Shown here: positions 50,614-64,000 of the stretch, piece by piece
Numbering within the stretch: position 1 is the stretch's first letter
Layout of the letters: every line of letters starts with the position of its first letter
Source of the DNA: Iodobacter fluviatilis
GTDB lineage: Bacteria > Pseudomonadota > Gammaproteobacteria > Burkholderiales > Chitinibacteraceae
Assembly (NCBI RefSeq): GCF_900451195.1
Contig: NZ_UGHR01000006.1
Span: 197,946 to 261,945, forward strand
Reading direction: 5' to 3'
DNA length: 64,000 nucleotides
Position numbers and translations under genes: made by a program
Notes under the pieces: model-generated
Database searches by the model: none
What the model was told of the DNA's origin: nothing
What the model saw: the letters and a program-made list of their open reading frames with translations, nothing else

Positions 50614-51438
50614 ATGGATGCAACGTGGGCGCAAAAATACCAGGATCTTGCCATGGGCTATGTGGCTGAGTTTGGTGTGAAAATCATTGCTGCAATTGCT
50701 TTTTGGGTAATCGGCAGATGGTTAATTGGCTTAGCAGTACGTTTAGTACAAAGTTCTTTAGGTAAGCAGAAGGTAGATCCAACCGTTTTGCGTTATGTGG
50801 GTTCTGTCATTACGGTTACACTGAATATACTTTTAGTCATTGGCATTCTGGGGTATTGCGGTATTCAAACCACGACCTTTGCAGCTTTAATTGCTGCCGG
50901 TGGTATTGCAATTGGGATGGCCTGGTCTGGCTTGCTGGCTAATTTTGCTGCGGGTGCATTTATTATTGTTTTACGTCCATTTAAAGTGGGGGATTTTGTT
51001 GCCGTAGCAGGCATCGTAGGCACAGTCAGTGAGATTGGCTTGTTCTCTACCATGCTGAATACGCCAGACAATGTAATGACATTAATCGGAAACAATAAAA
51101 TTTTTTCCGATAATATTCAAAACTTCACCTTGAATCCATTTCGTCGGGTTGATTTAAAAGCACAATTGGCCGGAAGTACAGATCATGTAGCAGCGATGCA
51201 GGTTTTGCGCGAAAAGATTGCTGCGATTCCGAATGTGCTTGCAGAGCCCAAGGTCGATGTAGAAATTCTTGAGTTTAATTTGGTTGGCCCGGTCTTGGTG
51301 GTGCGCCCGTATTGCCATAATGATCACTATTGGCAGGTTTATTTTGATACCAATCGCACTATTAAAGAGAGCCTTGCTGCAGCTGGGTTTCCAGTGCCTA
51401 TGCCTGCACAAACCGTTGTGGTGCAACAACAGGTTTAA
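50614..51438 (+). CDS. mscS: Small-conductance mechanosensitive channel MscS
   Basis: 274 residues, inner membrane. Three helices: about 16-40, 60-85, and the glycine/alanine-rich pore helix AAGGIAIGMAWSGLLANFAAG (about 93-113), then the beta domain (LRPFKVGDFVAVAGIVGTV) and cytoplasmic cage. Releases solutes on hypo-osmotic shock. Single gene with its own strong terminator. Confidence 0.93.
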   Translation: MDATWAQKYQDLAMGYVAEFGVKIIAAIAFWVIGRWLIGLAVRLVQSSLGKQKVDPTVLRYVGSVITVTLNILLVIGILGYCGIQTTTFAALIAAGGIAIGMAWSGLLANFAAGAFIIVLRPFKVGDFVAVAGIVGTVSEIGLFSTMLNTPDNVMTLIGNNKIFSDNIQNFTLNPFRRVDLKAQLAGSTDHVAAMQVLREKIAAIPNVLAEPKVDVEILEFNLVGPVLVVRPYCHNDHYWQVYFDTNRTIKESLAAAGFPVPMPAQTVVVQQQV

Positions 51439-51457
51439 TTCTTATTGGGTTTGGAAT

Positions 51458-51496
51458 AAAAAAGCCCCTTCTTGAAATGAGAAGGGGCTTTTTGTT
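51458..51496. terminator. Shared terminator of mscS and clpA
   Basis: AAAAAGCCCCTTCT/AGAAGGGGCTTTTT with a 7-base loop, A run on one side and T run on the other, between the two convergent genes. Confidence 0.95.
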
Positions 51497-51504
51497 TAGG
51501 AGAA

Positions 51505-53769
51505 TCAGGCAGGTATCGCTATTTTATTAGGGATTTCTAAGCTGACTTTTCCATCATCATCAATATCAATTGTAACTTCACCACCATGAATTAAGCGGCC
51601 AAATAGTAATTCATCGGCCAGCGCCTTGCGGATGGTGTCTTGAATTAATCTGGCCATTGGCCTTGCTCCCATTAATGGATCAAAGCCTTCGGCAGCAAGA
51701 TGTGTTTTCAAGGCCGGGGTGAAATGTGCTTCTACTTTCTTTTCCTGTAGCTGGACTTCGAGCTGAATCAGGAATTTATCCACAACTTGCATAATAATTT
51801 CATGCGAGAGTGGGGCGAAAGGAATAATTGCATCCAGACGGTTGCGGAATTCTGGTGTGAACATGCGCTTAATTTCTTGCATCTCATCCCCAGTCTGCTT
51901 GCTGCTGGTAAAGCCGATGACCGATTTTGTGAGCGTTTCTGCTCCCGTATTCGTTGTCATGACGATAACTACATTTCTGAAGTCAGCTTTGCGCCCGTTA
52001 TTATCTGTAAGCGTGCCATGATCCATCACTTGTAGCAGCACGTTAAAGATATCCGGATGAGCTTTTTCGATTTCATCCAGCAACAAAACTGCGTAAGGGT
52101 GCTTGGTAATTGCTTCTGTCAGTAAACCGCCCTGCTCAAAGCCAACATATCCCGGAGGTGCACCAATCAGGCGGCTTACTGCATGGCGCTCCATATACTC
52201 GGACATATCAAAGCGCAGCAATTCAATGCCCATCGTATAGGCAAGCTGACGAGCCACTTCTGTTTTGCCAACTCCTGTGGGGCCGCTAAATAAGAACGCA
52301 CCAATTGGTTTTTGTGGGTTGCCTAAACCCGCACGAGCCATCTTGATAGAGGTGGCCACAGATTCAATCGCTTTTTCCTGACCAAACACAACATGCTTAA
52401 GATCGCTCTCAAGTGTTTTTAGCGTGTTACGGTCATCTGTAGAGACACTCTTGGGCGGAATCCGTGCAATCTTTGCAACGATTTCTTCGATCTCGTGCTT
52501 ATTGATGGTTTTCTTTTGTTTCGATTTTGGCAGGATTTTTTGCGCCGCTCCGGCCTCATCGATTACGTCAATGGCTTTGTCTGGCAAATGACGATCGTTG
52601 ATGTATTTTGCAGAAAGTTCCGCTGCAGTTGTCAGCGCTGCCAGTGTGTATTTCACGCCATGGTGTTGCTCAAACTTATCTTTCAGCCCCTTAAGGATTT
52701 CAATCGTTTGTTCTACTGTTGGCTCAGGTACATCGATTTTTTGGAAGCGGCGTGATAAAGCGTTATCTTTCTCAAAAATGCCGCGGTATTCGGTGTAGGT
52801 TGTTGCGCCTATGCATTTCAAAGAGCCGTTAGATAAGGCAGGCTTAAGCAGGTTAGATGCGTCCAGCGTGCCTCCAGAGGCTGCTCCAGCACCCACCAGT
52901 GTGTGAATCTCATCGATAAACAGCACCGCATTGCGCTCTTCCTGAAGCTGTTTGATTACTGCTTTTAAACGTTGCTCAAAATCACCACGGTATTTGGTGC
53001 CCGCCAGAAGCGCACCCATATCCAGTCCGTATACAGTGGCATCTTTAAGCACATCCGGTACATTGCCTTCAACAATCCGGCGGGCCAACCCTTCTGCAAT
53101 CGCCGTTTTGCCTACGCCAGCTTCCCCCACGAGGAGTGGGTTGTTTTTGCGGCGGCGGCAGAGCGTTTGAATCACGCGCTCTAATTCGTGCTCACGACCA
53201 ATCAGAGGATCAATACGTCCGGAGATAGCCTGTTGGTTTAAGTTTTCAGTAAAGCTGCTGAGCGCGCCCCCTGTTGTTGTTTCTTCTTCGTGTTCTTCAT
53301 TTTGCTCTGTGCGCGGAATCGGCTGCTGGGCGTTGGCCGATTTTGCAATGCCATGAGCAATAAAGTTCACCACATCCAGGCGGGTGATGGCTTGTTGGTG
53401 CAGGTAATAAACAGCGTGGCTGTCTTTTTCACCAAAAATGGCGACGAGTACATTGGCCCCGGTAACTTCTTTTTTACCCGAAGACTGCACATGCAGGATG
53501 GCGCGTTGAATGACACGCTGAAAGCCTATGGTTGGCTGTGTTTCAACTTCACCATCTCCAGACACAACTGGGGTGTGCTCTTTTACAAAATCACCCAGCT
53601 GGCGGCGCAGCTCGTCCATGTGTGCACCGCAAGCGCGTAACACTTCAGCTGCTGAAGGGTTATCAAGCAGTGCAAGTAAAAGATGTTCCACGGTAATGTA
53701 TTCGTGGCGTTTTTGCCTCGCGTCCGTAAAGGCCATGTGGAGGCTGACTTCTAGTTCTTGGGCAATCAT
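51505..53769 (-). CDS. clpA: ATP-dependent Clp protease ATPase subunit ClpA
   Basis: 754 residues from ATG 53769 ([20 protein letters not shown]), nine bases after GGAGG; the frame is open further back over clpS but unrelated. Clp-N repeats (about 1-145), two AAA+ modules with GEAGVGKT (about 215) and GPTGVGKT (about 500). Unfolds substrates for ClpP, which is not encoded here. ATGA overlap with clpS. Confidence 0.97.
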   Translation of the reverse strand: MIAQELEVSLHMAFTDARQKRHEYITVEHLLLALLDNPSAAEVLRACGAHMDELRRQLGDFVKEHTPVVSGDGEVETQPTIGFQRVIQRAILHVQSSGKKEVTGANVLVAIFGEKDSHAVYYLHQQAITRLDVVNFIAHGIAKSANAQQPIPRTEQNEEHEEETTTGGALSSFTENLNQQAISGRIDPLIGREHELERVIQTLCRRRKNNPLLVGEAGVGKTAIAEGLARRIVEGNVPDVLKDATVYGLDMGALLAGTKYRGDFEQRLKAVIKQLQEERNAVLFIDEIHTLVGAGAASGGTLDASNLLKPALSNGSLKCIGATTYTEYRGIFEKDNALSRRFQKIDVPEPTVEQTIEILKGLKDKFEQHHGVKYTLAALTTAAELSAKYINDRHLPDKAIDVIDEAGAAQKILPKSKQKKTINKHEIEEIVAKIARIPPKSVSTDDRNTLKTLESDLKHVVFGQEKAIESVATSIKMARAGLGNPQKPIGAFLFSGPTGVGKTEVARQLAYTMGIELLRFDMSEYMERHAVSRLIGAPPGYVGFEQGGLLTEAITKHPYAVLLLDEIEKAHPDIFNVLLQVMDHGTLTDNNGRKADFRNVVIVMTTNTGAETLTKSVIGFTSSKQTGDEMQEIKRMFTPEFRNRLDAIIPFAPLSHEIIMQVVDKFLIQLEVQLQEKKVEAHFTPALKTHLAAEGFDPLMGARPMARLIQDTIRKALADELLFGRLIHGGEVTIDIDDDGKVSLEIPNKIAIPA

Positions 53770-54077
53770 TCGTTCACCTCCATTGTGCATTGCAGTGGTT
53801 GCTGATGTTGCCTGGAATACTGGCTGACCTCTGCGACCTTGGTGGACGCAATGTCCTTGGGGAAGACCCCACACATTCCGCGTCCCTCTGTGTGAACTTT
53901 AAGCATAACCTGCGTTGCTCGTTCACGGTTCATTCCGAAAAATTTTTCTAATACATTGATGACAAAATCCATCGGTGTAAAGTCATCGTTTAGCAGAAGT
54001 ACACGCCACAAAGCGGGTGGTGGTGAGAGTGTCGATTGCTGATTAAGTTCGGCATCGGTTTGATGCTGTGCAGGCAT
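53766..54077 (-). CDS. clpS: ClpA adaptor ClpS
   Basis: 103 residues. N-end-rule adaptor: [20 protein letters not shown] (about 25-44) contains the N-degron pocket Asn-Asp-Asp; [20 protein letters not shown] further on. Disordered N-terminus ([14 protein letters not shown]). Stop overlaps clpA start, so the adaptor and its unfoldase are made together. Confidence 0.96.
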   Translation of the reverse strand: MPAQHQTDAELNQQSTLSPPPALWRVLLLNDDFTPMDFVINVLEKFFGMNRERATQVMLKVHTEGRGMCGVFPKDIASTKVAEVSQYSRQHQQPLQCTMEVNE

Positions 54078-54386
54078 TTTTCTACCATATCGTGTGGTTT
54101 ATAATCATTTTGGTCCGCCCCTGTTCTTTTTCAAGCTCTGATCTGCATGAAGATGGGTAGATGGCGTGCCTGCTCTTTTTTATTGTGGTTTTTTTATTGA
54201 GTATAAGCATCTATTTTTAGAATTTTACTTGACCTCCGGTGTAAAAGTCGCGTAAAAAGGTGGCTCGAGTTTGATGTACAAGTTTCTGCAGTACCGGTTT
54301 GGCCGTTTTGCTGGTCTTGGACCTCAAACCTCATGGTGCCTCTTCGAGGCGGTTCATGTTTTACAAGTTGATAGGAAAGACCCCAA
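54078..54386 (+). promoter_or_regulatory. clpS-csp gap: csp promoter and structured 5' leader
   Basis: 309 bases between divergent genes. A possible promoter is TTGACC (54229-54234), 18 bases, TAAAAA (54253-54258), giving a leader of about 120 bases, long as usual for cold-shock genes. Near its end, GGACC (54319-54323) can pair with GGTTC (54351-54355), enclosing the hairpin GCCTC/GAGGC (54338-54350). The ribosome-binding site GATAGGAA follows at fixed distance. No gene seen; the clpS promoter should also lie here on the minus strand but I could not fix it. Confidence 0.55.
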
Positions 54387-54590
54387 ATGGCTCTGGGCAC
54401 TGTTAAGTGGTTCAATGATTCTAAAGGCTTCGGCTTTGTTACTCCAGACGAAGGCGGCGAAGACATCTTCGCTCACTTCTCCGCGATCAACATGCCAGGC
54501 TTCAAAACCTTGAAAGAAGGCCAACGCGTTTCTTTCGAGATCACCAATGGTGCTAAAGGCAAACAAGCCTCTAACATCCAAGCTGCTTAA
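54387..54590 (+). CDS. Cold-shock protein, copy 1
   Basis: 67 residues, single CSD with both RNA-binding motifs KGFGFVTP (RNP1, about 15-22) and DIFAHFS (RNP2, about 30-36). Acts as an RNA chaperone. It differs from copy 2 in one residue only (Glu in FEITNG against Asp). CspA-like, but whether it is cold-induced is unknown. Confidence 0.96.
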   Translation: MALGTVKWFNDSKGFGFVTPDEGGEDIFAHFSAINMPGFKTLKEGQRVSFEITNGAKGKQASNIQAA

Positions 54591-54612
54591 TCTCAGCTAG
54601 GTGATATGGTAT

Positions 54613-54632
54613 CCCGCTCACGCGGGTTTTTT
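54613..54632 (+). terminator. Terminator between the two csp genes
   Basis: CCCGC/GCGGG, loop TCAC, and six T. A 5-bp GC stem makes it moderately strong. Confidence 0.8.
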
Positions 54633-54633
54633 C

Positions 54634-54704
54634 GGACCAATCCCTTAACCGGGCCTCATTTCTGAGGTGGTCCATGTTTCATCGTTTAGATAGGAAGTGC
54701 CAAA
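54634..54704 (+). promoter_or_regulatory. Leader of csp copy 2
   Basis: GGACCA (54634-54639) can pair with TGGTCC (54668-54673), enclosing CCTCA/TGAGG (54654-54667). The helix ends 31 bases before the ATG, exactly as in copy 1, and the stretch in between (ATGTTT..., GATAGGAA) is related. No promoter could be seen between the terminator and this leader. Confidence 0.55.
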
Positions 54705-54908
54705 ATGGCTCTAGGTACCGTAAAGTGGTTCAATGATTCTAAAGGCTTCGGCTTTGTTACTCCAGACGAAGGCGGCGAAGACATTTTCGCTCACTTCTCA
54801 GCGATCAACATGCCAGGCTTCAAAACTCTGAAAGAAGGCCAACGCGTTTCTTTCGACATCACCAATGGTGCTAAAGGCAAACAAGCCTCTAACATCCAAG
54901 CTGCTTAA
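54705..54908 (+). CDS. Cold-shock protein, copy 2
   Basis: 67 residues, 66 identical to copy 1, with the same RNP1 and RNP2 motifs. The coding bases are also nearly identical after the first 20, so this is a recent tandem duplication or is kept alike by gene conversion. Confidence 0.96.
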   Translation: MALGTVKWFNDSKGFGFVTPDEGGEDIFAHFSAINMPGFKTLKEGQRVSFDITNGAKGKQASNIQAA

Positions 54909-54924
54909 TTAGCCGCTGGTGATC

Positions 54925-54951
54925 AAAAACCCCGCCAAGGCGGGGTTTTTT
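54925..54951 (+). terminator. Terminator of csp copy 2
   Basis: CCCCGC/GCGGGG with loop CAAG, preceded by A and followed by T runs. Confidence 0.9.
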
Positions 54952-54984
54952 CACGTCTGTGGTTTGTGCATCATCGTTTTGATT

Positions 54985-55009
54985 AAATAAAAACCCCGCC
55001 GAAGCGGGG
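54985..55009 (-). terminator. Terminator of icd
   Basis: On the minus strand: CCCCGC/GCGGGG with loop TTCG, followed by TTTTTATTT. Its stem is the same as that of the csp terminator facing it. Confidence 0.85.
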
Positions 55010-55042
55010 TTAGATCTGGCTAGTTTGCCGGAGTTAGTATTA

Positions 55043-56266
55043 CTACATACGTTCAATAATTGCTTTACCAAAGCCTGAGCAGCTTACTTCTGTAGGATTG
55101 TCCATTAGGCGGGCAAAATCGTAAGTAACAATCTTGTCGGCAATGGTTTTTTCCATCGCGGCGATAATCAGGTCGGCAGCTTCTTTCCAGCCCATATGAC
55201 GCAACATCATTTCAGCAGAAAGCAGTAGCGAGCCTGGGTTTACTTTGTCCTGGCCGGAATACTTTGGCGCTGTGCCGTGCGTTGCTTCAAACATGGCAAC
55301 GCTGTCAGATAAGTTGGCGCCCGGAGCAATTCCAATGCCGCCTACCTGTGCTGCTAAGGCGTCAGAAATATAATCGCCATTCAGGTTGAGTGTTGCAATT
55401 ACATCGTATTCAGCTGGACGTAAGAGGATTTGCTGCAAGAATGCATCAGCAATTACATCTTTAATGACGATGCCGTTTGGCAGTTCAAGGTATGGGCCGC
55501 CATCAATTTCTACACCGCCAAATTCTTTCTTGGCTAATTCGTAGCCCCAAGTGCGGAACATGCCTTCGGTGTATTTCATGATGTTACCCTTGTGAACAAG
55601 GGTAACGCTCTTGCGGTTGTTGTCGATTGCGTACTGGATTGCACGACGTACTAAGCGCTCGGTACCTTCTTTGCTTACGGGTTTGATGCCGATGCTTGAT
55701 GATTCTGGGAAGCGAATTTTCTTCACGCCCATTTCATTTTGCAAGAAGTCGATGACTTTTTTAGCGCCTTCCGATTGTGCGTCCCACTCGATGCCTGCGT
55801 AGATGTCTTCGGTATTTTCACGGAAAATAACCATTTCGATCTGTTCTGGGTGCTTAACAGGGGAAGGAACACCCTGGAAGTAACGAACCGGGCGCAGACA
55901 AACATAAAGATCAAGTTGTTGACGCAGTGCTACGTTCAGTGAGCGGATGCCACCTCCAACTGGTGTTGCCAGCGGGCCTTTGATCGATACAACATATTCT
56001 TGCAGTGCCGCTAATGTTTCTTCGGGCAGGTAAGTGCCATCCGGATACAATTTGGAGGCTTTTTCACCACAATAGATTTCCATCCAGTGGATTTTGCGGC
56101 CGCCACCGTAGCATTTCTTTACCGCAGCATCGACAACGTCGATCATGACCGGGGTGATATCTACACCAATGCCGTCGCCTTCGATGAACGGGATAATCGG
56201 ATTATCTGGAGTCGCAAGGTTTTGGACGATTTTCGCGCCATCTTGCGGAACTTTGATCAGGCTCAT
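55043..56266 (-). CDS. icd: NADP-dependent isocitrate dehydrogenase
   Basis: 407 residues from ATG 56266 ([13 protein letters not shown]), after AGGAA; 12 further upstream codons are open but unlikely. TCA cycle: isocitrate to 2-oxoglutarate. Substrate-binding residues visible in [13 protein letters not shown] (about 27-39), [12 protein letters not shown], the phosphorylation-type Ser region (about 105-115, [13 protein letters not shown]), and the YxxY-type nucleotide region near the C-terminus ([20 protein letters not shown]). Confidence 0.95.
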   Translation of the reverse strand: MSLIKVPQDGAKIVQNLATPDNPIIPFIEGDGIGVDITPVMIDVVDAAVKKCYGGGRKIHWMEIYCGEKASKLYPDGTYLPEETLAALQEYVVSIKGPLATPVGGGIRSLNVALRQQLDLYVCLRPVRYFQGVPSPVKHPEQIEMVIFRENTEDIYAGIEWDAQSEGAKKVIDFLQNEMGVKKIRFPESSSIGIKPVSKEGTERLVRRAIQYAIDNNRKSVTLVHKGNIMKYTEGMFRTWGYELAKKEFGGVEIDGGPYLELPNGIVIKDVIADAFLQQILLRPAEYDVIATLNLNGDYISDALAAQVGGIGIAPGANLSDSVAMFEATHGTAPKYSGQDKVNPGSLLLSAEMMLRHMGWKEAADLIIAAMEKTIADKIVTYDFARLMDNPTEVSCSGFGKAIIERM

Positions 56267-56391
56267 CTGTGTATTCCTGTTGTGTCGAGTGGTTTGTCGC
56301 ATTTCGTCGGCTGGTATTGTGAATTTCTTGTGGGGCGCCGACGAAAAAACAGCCTATTATCGCTGTTTTGTAGCAATACTGCCAAGCCGCT

Positions 56392-57015
56392 ATGCCTCAG
56401 CTTATACTTTTAAATAAACCTTACGGGGTGATCTGTCAGTTCTCCCCTTCGCCACCGCATGCTTCGCTGGCTGATTTTGTTCCTATTAAGGATGTTTATC
56501 CAGCAGGGCGTTTAGATACTGACTCAGAAGGCTTGTTGCTTTTAACGGATTCAGGGCCTTTGCAGGCGAAAATTGCCGACCCTAAGCATAAATTGCCTAA
56601 AACATATTGGGTGCAGGTAGAGGGTAGCCCGAGTTTGTCAGATTTACAGCCTTTGCTGACGGGCGTGGATTTGGGCGATTTTATTACTCAGCCCGCGCAG
56701 GTACGTGTCATTGATGAGCCTGCAAATTTATGGCCTCGTGTGCCGCCTGTCCGTTACCGGGCAAGTGTGCCAACAACTTGGCTGGAAATTATTATTAGAG
56801 AGGGCAAAAATCGCCAGGTGCGGCGTATGACGGCCAAGGTGGGCTTTCCAACATTGAGATTGGTTCGCTACGCAATTGGTGATTGGTCTTTAGATTCTTT
56901 GCCTTTGGGGACTTGGCGGGCTGAGACGGTTGCAGCTCCTCGGCCCGTTCATGCTGTGGCTGAGCCAAGCAAGCCTAAACAGCGTGGCCGTCGTGGACCC
57001 AATAAAACGCGCTAA
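56392..57015 (+). CDS. rluE: 23S rRNA pseudouridine synthase RluE-type
   Basis: 207 residues, no S4 domain. Catalytic Asp in PAGRLDTDSEGLLLLTDSG (about 37-55); REGKNRQVRRMTAKVGFPTLRL near 128-150 is the RsuA-family signature. RluE modifies U2457 in E. coli; assignment to RluE rather than RluB/F rests on the short form. Basic tail (KPKQRGRRGPNKTR). Confidence 0.9.
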   Translation: MPQLILLNKPYGVICQFSPSPPHASLADFVPIKDVYPAGRLDTDSEGLLLLTDSGPLQAKIADPKHKLPKTYWVQVEGSPSLSDLQPLLTGVDLGDFITQPAQVRVIDEPANLWPRVPPVRYRASVPTTWLEIIIREGKNRQVRRMTAKVGFPTLRLVRYAIGDWSLDSLPLGTWRAETVAAPRPVHAVAEPSKPKQRGRRGPNKTR

Positions 57016-57038
57016 TTTATTCCTTGAGGGGGACGTTA

Positions 57039-57488
57039 ATGTGGAAGCCTAATGCAACAGTTGCTGCTGTTATTGAAGAAGCGGGGCGGTTTTTATTAGT
57101 TGAGGAGCGCATTCAGGGAGAGTTAAAGCTTAACCAGCCCGCTGGGCATATTGAGTATGGTGAAAGTATTGTTGAGGCGGCGATTCGCGAAACATTGGAA
57201 GAAACGGCCTATCATTTTGTGCCTCGTTTCTTAATTGGAATGTATCAGTGGTCGCCACCAGGGCGACCAGAGTTAACATATCTTCGTTTTGCATTTGCTG
57301 GTGATTTGGCTGGCGTTGAGCGCGGCCGTGTTTTAGATGTGGATATTGAGCAGGCCGTGTGGCTGACGCGGGATGAGATCGTGGCACGCTCCGAGCAGCA
57401 CCGTAGCCCCCTGTTATTGGCATGTATTGATGATTATTTGGCGGGGCGTCGTTATCCGCTGGAAATCTTGCGTGATTTTGATCGTTGA
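57039..57488 (+). CDS. nudJ: Nudix hydrolase NudJ-type
   Basis: 149 residues from ATG 57039 (MWKPNATVAAVIEEAGRFLL), after GAGGGGG. The Nudix box GHIEYGESIVEAAIRETLEE (about 36-55) is complete with its Glu metal ligands. NudJ acts on thiamine diphosphate intermediates and nucleotides in E. coli. Adjacent to mnmA as in many Proteobacteria. Confidence 0.92.
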   Translation: MWKPNATVAAVIEEAGRFLLVEERIQGELKLNQPAGHIEYGESIVEAAIRETLEETAYHFVPRFLIGMYQWSPPGRPELTYLRFAFAGDLAGVERGRVLDVDIEQAVWLTRDEIVARSEQHRSPLLLACIDDYLAGRRYPLEILRDFDR

Positions 57489-57521
57489 AATGATCGTAGT
57501 TTGTTTACTGGAAATATAAGT

Positions 57522-58583
57522 ATGTCTGACAAAATTGTAGTAGGCCTTTCTGGCGGGGTAGATTCCTCTGTAACGGCGTGGCTATTAAAGGAGCAGGGCT
57601 TCGACGTGGTTGGCGTCTTTATGCAAAATTGGGAAGATGATAATACCGATGAGTATTGTTCAATCAAAGAAGATAGTCTGGATGCGATCTCGGTGGCAGA
57701 TAAAGTAGGTGTTGAGATTGAGCTGGTCAATTTTGCTCAAGAGTATAAAGAGCGGGTATTCAGTTATTTTTTGGCAGAGTACTCGGCGGGTCGCACGCCT
57801 AATCCGGATATCCTCTGTAATAGTGAAATCAAATTTAAATGCTTCCTTGATTACGCCATTAAATTAGGCGGCACTAAGCTGGCAACGGGGCACTATGCCT
57901 CAAGCCGGGTGCGCCCGGATGGTCGTACAGAGCTGCTTCGCGCTAAAGACAGCAGCAAAGATCAAAGTTACTTCTTGTATAAACTTAGCCAAGAGCAAGT
58001 TGCCCATGCGGTGTTCCCGTTGGGCAATATGCTGAAAACAGAAGTGCGTGAGTTGGCAGAGAGAATTGGCCTGCACAACGCCAAGAAAAAAGACAGTACC
58101 GGGATCTGTTTTATTGGCGAGCGCCCGTTCCGTGAGTTTCTTAATCGCTACTTACCTAAAGTGCCAGGGCCTATGGTTACGCCTGAAGGTCAACTTATGG
58201 GTGAGCATATGGGGCTGATGTACCACACCATTGGTCAGCGTCAGGGCTTGGGGATTGGAGGAGAGGGCGCGCCTTGGTTTGTTGCAGGAAAGGATATGGC
58301 TAAAAATGAGCTGATCGTGGTGCAGGGGCATGATCATCCTTTGCTGCTTAAAAACACTTTGCAGGCACAAGATCTTTCCTGGGTATTAGGTGAGTCGCCT
58401 GCGCTGGGGCGCTACACTGCGAAAACACGTTACCGCCAGCAAGATGCCGCATGTGAGTTGGTCTGGATAGACGATGGGCGTTGTGAGTTACGCTTTGATG
58501 AGCCGCAGTGGGCCGTTACACCGGGGCAATCGGTCGTGCTGTATGACGGAGAGGTCTGCTTGGGCGGCGGAATCATTATATAA
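57522..58583 (+). CDS. mnmA: tRNA-specific 2-thiouridylase MnmA
   Basis: 353 residues from ATG 57522 ([20 protein letters not shown]); seven more codons upstream are open. PP-loop SGGVDSS (10-16), catalytic Cys in NPDILCN (about 99) and in [10 protein letters not shown] (about 196). It makes s2U34 in Lys, Glu and Gln tRNAs. Last protein gene before the rRNA operon, with its own terminator. Confidence 0.96.
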   Translation: MSDKIVVGLSGGVDSSVTAWLLKEQGFDVVGVFMQNWEDDNTDEYCSIKEDSLDAISVADKVGVEIELVNFAQEYKERVFSYFLAEYSAGRTPNPDILCNSEIKFKCFLDYAIKLGGTKLATGHYASSRVRPDGRTELLRAKDSSKDQSYFLYKLSQEQVAHAVFPLGNMLKTEVRELAERIGLHNAKKKDSTGICFIGERPFREFLNRYLPKVPGPMVTPEGQLMGEHMGLMYHTIGQRQGLGIGGEGAPWFVAGKDMAKNELIVVQGHDHPLLLKNTLQAQDLSWVLGESPALGRYTAKTRYRQQDAACELVWIDDGRCELRFDEPQWAVTPGQSVVLYDGEVCLGGGIII

Positions 58584-58621
58584 AACACGATATACCCGAA
58601 CATTACTTCTATTTTAAACGG

Positions 58622-58654
58622 GCCGCAGGAAGGTGCGGCTTGTTTGCTTTTTTA
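58622..58654 (+). terminator. Terminator after mnmA
   Basis: GCCGCA/TGCGGC, loop GGAAGG, then a T-rich run (TTGTTTGCTTTTTTA). Confidence 0.85.
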
Positions 58655-58722
58655 ATACACATTTGTGTTTGATATAAATCAACTACTTAGCGTATTACTA
58701 CAATTTTATTGCATGCTAGTGG

Positions 58723-58751
58723 TTGACGTCACAGGCCTAGGGCCGTATATT
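58723..58751 (+). promoter_or_regulatory. rRNA operon promoter
   Basis: TTGACG (58723-58728), 17-base spacer, TATATT (58746-58751), GC-rich discriminator (TCGGCCTC), and AT-rich upstream bases (58681-58715). Start near 58758. Only one clear promoter was found. Confidence 0.75.
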
Positions 58752-58803
58752 TCGGCCTCTCGCTGCAGCACACACAGCAACACGGTGATGTCACAGACGA
58801 GGC

Positions 58804-58837
58804 GATCTTTAAAAAAATACAGTCGATGAGTGTGAGT
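58804..58837 (+). promoter_or_regulatory. 16S leader: boxA-like site and 5' processing stem
   Basis: GATCTTTAAAAAA (58804-58816) resembles boxA, where NusB-S10 binds for antitermination. 58819-58837 is a perfect 19-base complement of 60494-60512 behind 16S, i.e. the RNase III stem that frees 16S. Confidence 0.8.
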
Positions 58838-58935
58838 GCTTGATTCGGAAGCGAAACAAGTGCTTACATGAGTAAGGTGCATTCAGCGATGGATGTGCCG
58901 AATAAAGTAAGTCAGTAAGTACTAGCTTAGTGATT

Positions 58936-63664
<4,729 letters not shown>

Positions 63665-63810
63665 TAACCTGAAGCGCGTGTGTGCGACGGTATAATCTAC
63701 CCAAGATTAGAGCTGAATTTGAGAAACAAGCAGTACAAAGTAATATATTACTTCTTCTATTGAACTGAACGCGTTGCAGAGTAGTAAGTGCAACGAGTTA
63801 ACCCGTTAAA
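63665..63810 (+). other. 23S-5S spacer
   Basis: 146 bases, mainly the 3' arms of the 23S processing stem: 63691-63702, 63713-63723 and 63746-63761, in reverse order of the arms in the 16S-23S spacer. Confidence 0.8.
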
Positions 63811-63926
63811 GTCTGGCGACCATAGCGAGGTGGTCCCACTCCTTCCCATCCCCGAACAGGACAGTGAAACACCTTAGCGCCGATGATAGTGCAGATTACC
63901 TGTGTGAAAGTAGGTCATTGCCAGAC
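63811..63926 (+). rRNA. rrf: 5S ribosomal RNA
   Basis: About 116 bases, terminal helix GTCTGGCGACC/GGTCATTGCCAGAC, loop CCGAAC at about 63852. Ends approximate. Confidence 0.97.
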
Positions 63927-63945
63927 ACCCTAAGCCGTACCAAGA

Positions 63946-63974
63946 CCCCGTACTCGAAGAGGCGGGGGTTTTGC
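63946..63974 (+). terminator. rRNA operon terminator
   Basis: CCCCG/CGGGG with an inner stem CTC/GAG, then TTTTGCTTTTGC, 20 bases after 5S. Confidence 0.85.
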
Positions 63975-64000
63975 TTTTGCGCGGAAGAAATGCGCGCTGT

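Noticed and set aside
53770..53874. ClpA extended at its N-terminus by 35 residues
   Set aside because: The extension lies over clpS in another frame, while ATG 53769 has GGAGG at good distance and begins the family N-terminus.

Overview
This window is a housekeeping stretch of a beta-proteobacterial chromosome. The 16S rRNA sequence, the gene order (tRNA-Tyr/Gly/Thr-tuf-tRNA-Trp-secE-nusG-rplKAJL-rpoBC-str-S10-spc-alpha; pilB-pilC-pilD-coaE-zapD-yacG; clpS-clpA next to csp genes and icd) and protein details such as the 7-10 deviations from E. coli r-proteins fit the order Neisseriales, probably a Chromobacteriaceae/Chitinibacteraceae-type organism (an Iodobacter-like genus is my best guess, not proven). 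No phage, transposon, CRISPR or other accessory island was seen.

Layout. 1-945 (minus): the start of a lipoprotein gene and a GntR/FCD regulator. 1085-1375 (minus): two tandem tRNA-Phe genes with their own promoter and terminator. 1727-34212 (plus): the translation/transcription supercluster, with tRNA-Tyr, -Gly, -Thr, tuf, tRNA-Trp, secE-nusG, rplKA, rplJL, rpoBC, rpsL-rpsG-fusA-tuf-rpsJ, the rest of S10, spc (with secY, infA, rpmJ) and alpha (rpsM-rpsK-rpsD-rpoA-rplQ). 34222-45403 is mostly minus strand: an HDOD protein, apaH (plus), an ornithine-lipid-type acyltransferase pair, yacG-zapD-coaE-pilD-pilC-pilB (type IV pilus assembly linked to CoA synthesis and Z-ring control), a CorC/HlyC-type protein and a CcsA/YpjD-type membrane protein. 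45459-51438 (plus): ffh, rpsP-rimM-trmD-rplS, ogt-xerD and an MscS channel. 51505-56266: clpA-clpS (minus), two nearly identical cold-shock genes (plus) and icd (minus). 56392-58583 (plus): rluE, nudJ and mnmA. 58723-63974: a complete rRNA operon (16S-23S-5S) whose 16S-23S spacer has no tRNA.

How it works together. Nearly everything makes or regulates the translation machinery: ribosomal proteins, elongation factors, RNA polymerase core and alpha, Sec/SRP targeting, tRNA and rRNA modification (TrmD, MnmA, RluE, RimM) and the rRNAs. The control signals are readable. Promoters of stable-RNA units (tRNA-Phe, tRNA-Tyr unit, rrn) and a putative str promoter have a TTGACG -35; putative promoters in front of rplC, rplN, rpsM and rpsP have TTGCG(N). 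At several operon borders a hairpin or terminator overlaps or directly follows the downstream promoter.

The least explained item is the 381-base rpoC-rpsL gap. It holds two diverged copies of a roughly 56-base motif 129 bases apart. Both copies can fold into the same nested hairpin, with three covarying pairs in the outer helix, and they are followed by a terminator-like hairpin directly before the rpsL ribosome-binding site. This looks like a tandem cis-regulatory RNA and is the best candidate here for something undescribed. The paired leaders of the two cold-shock genes are the second.
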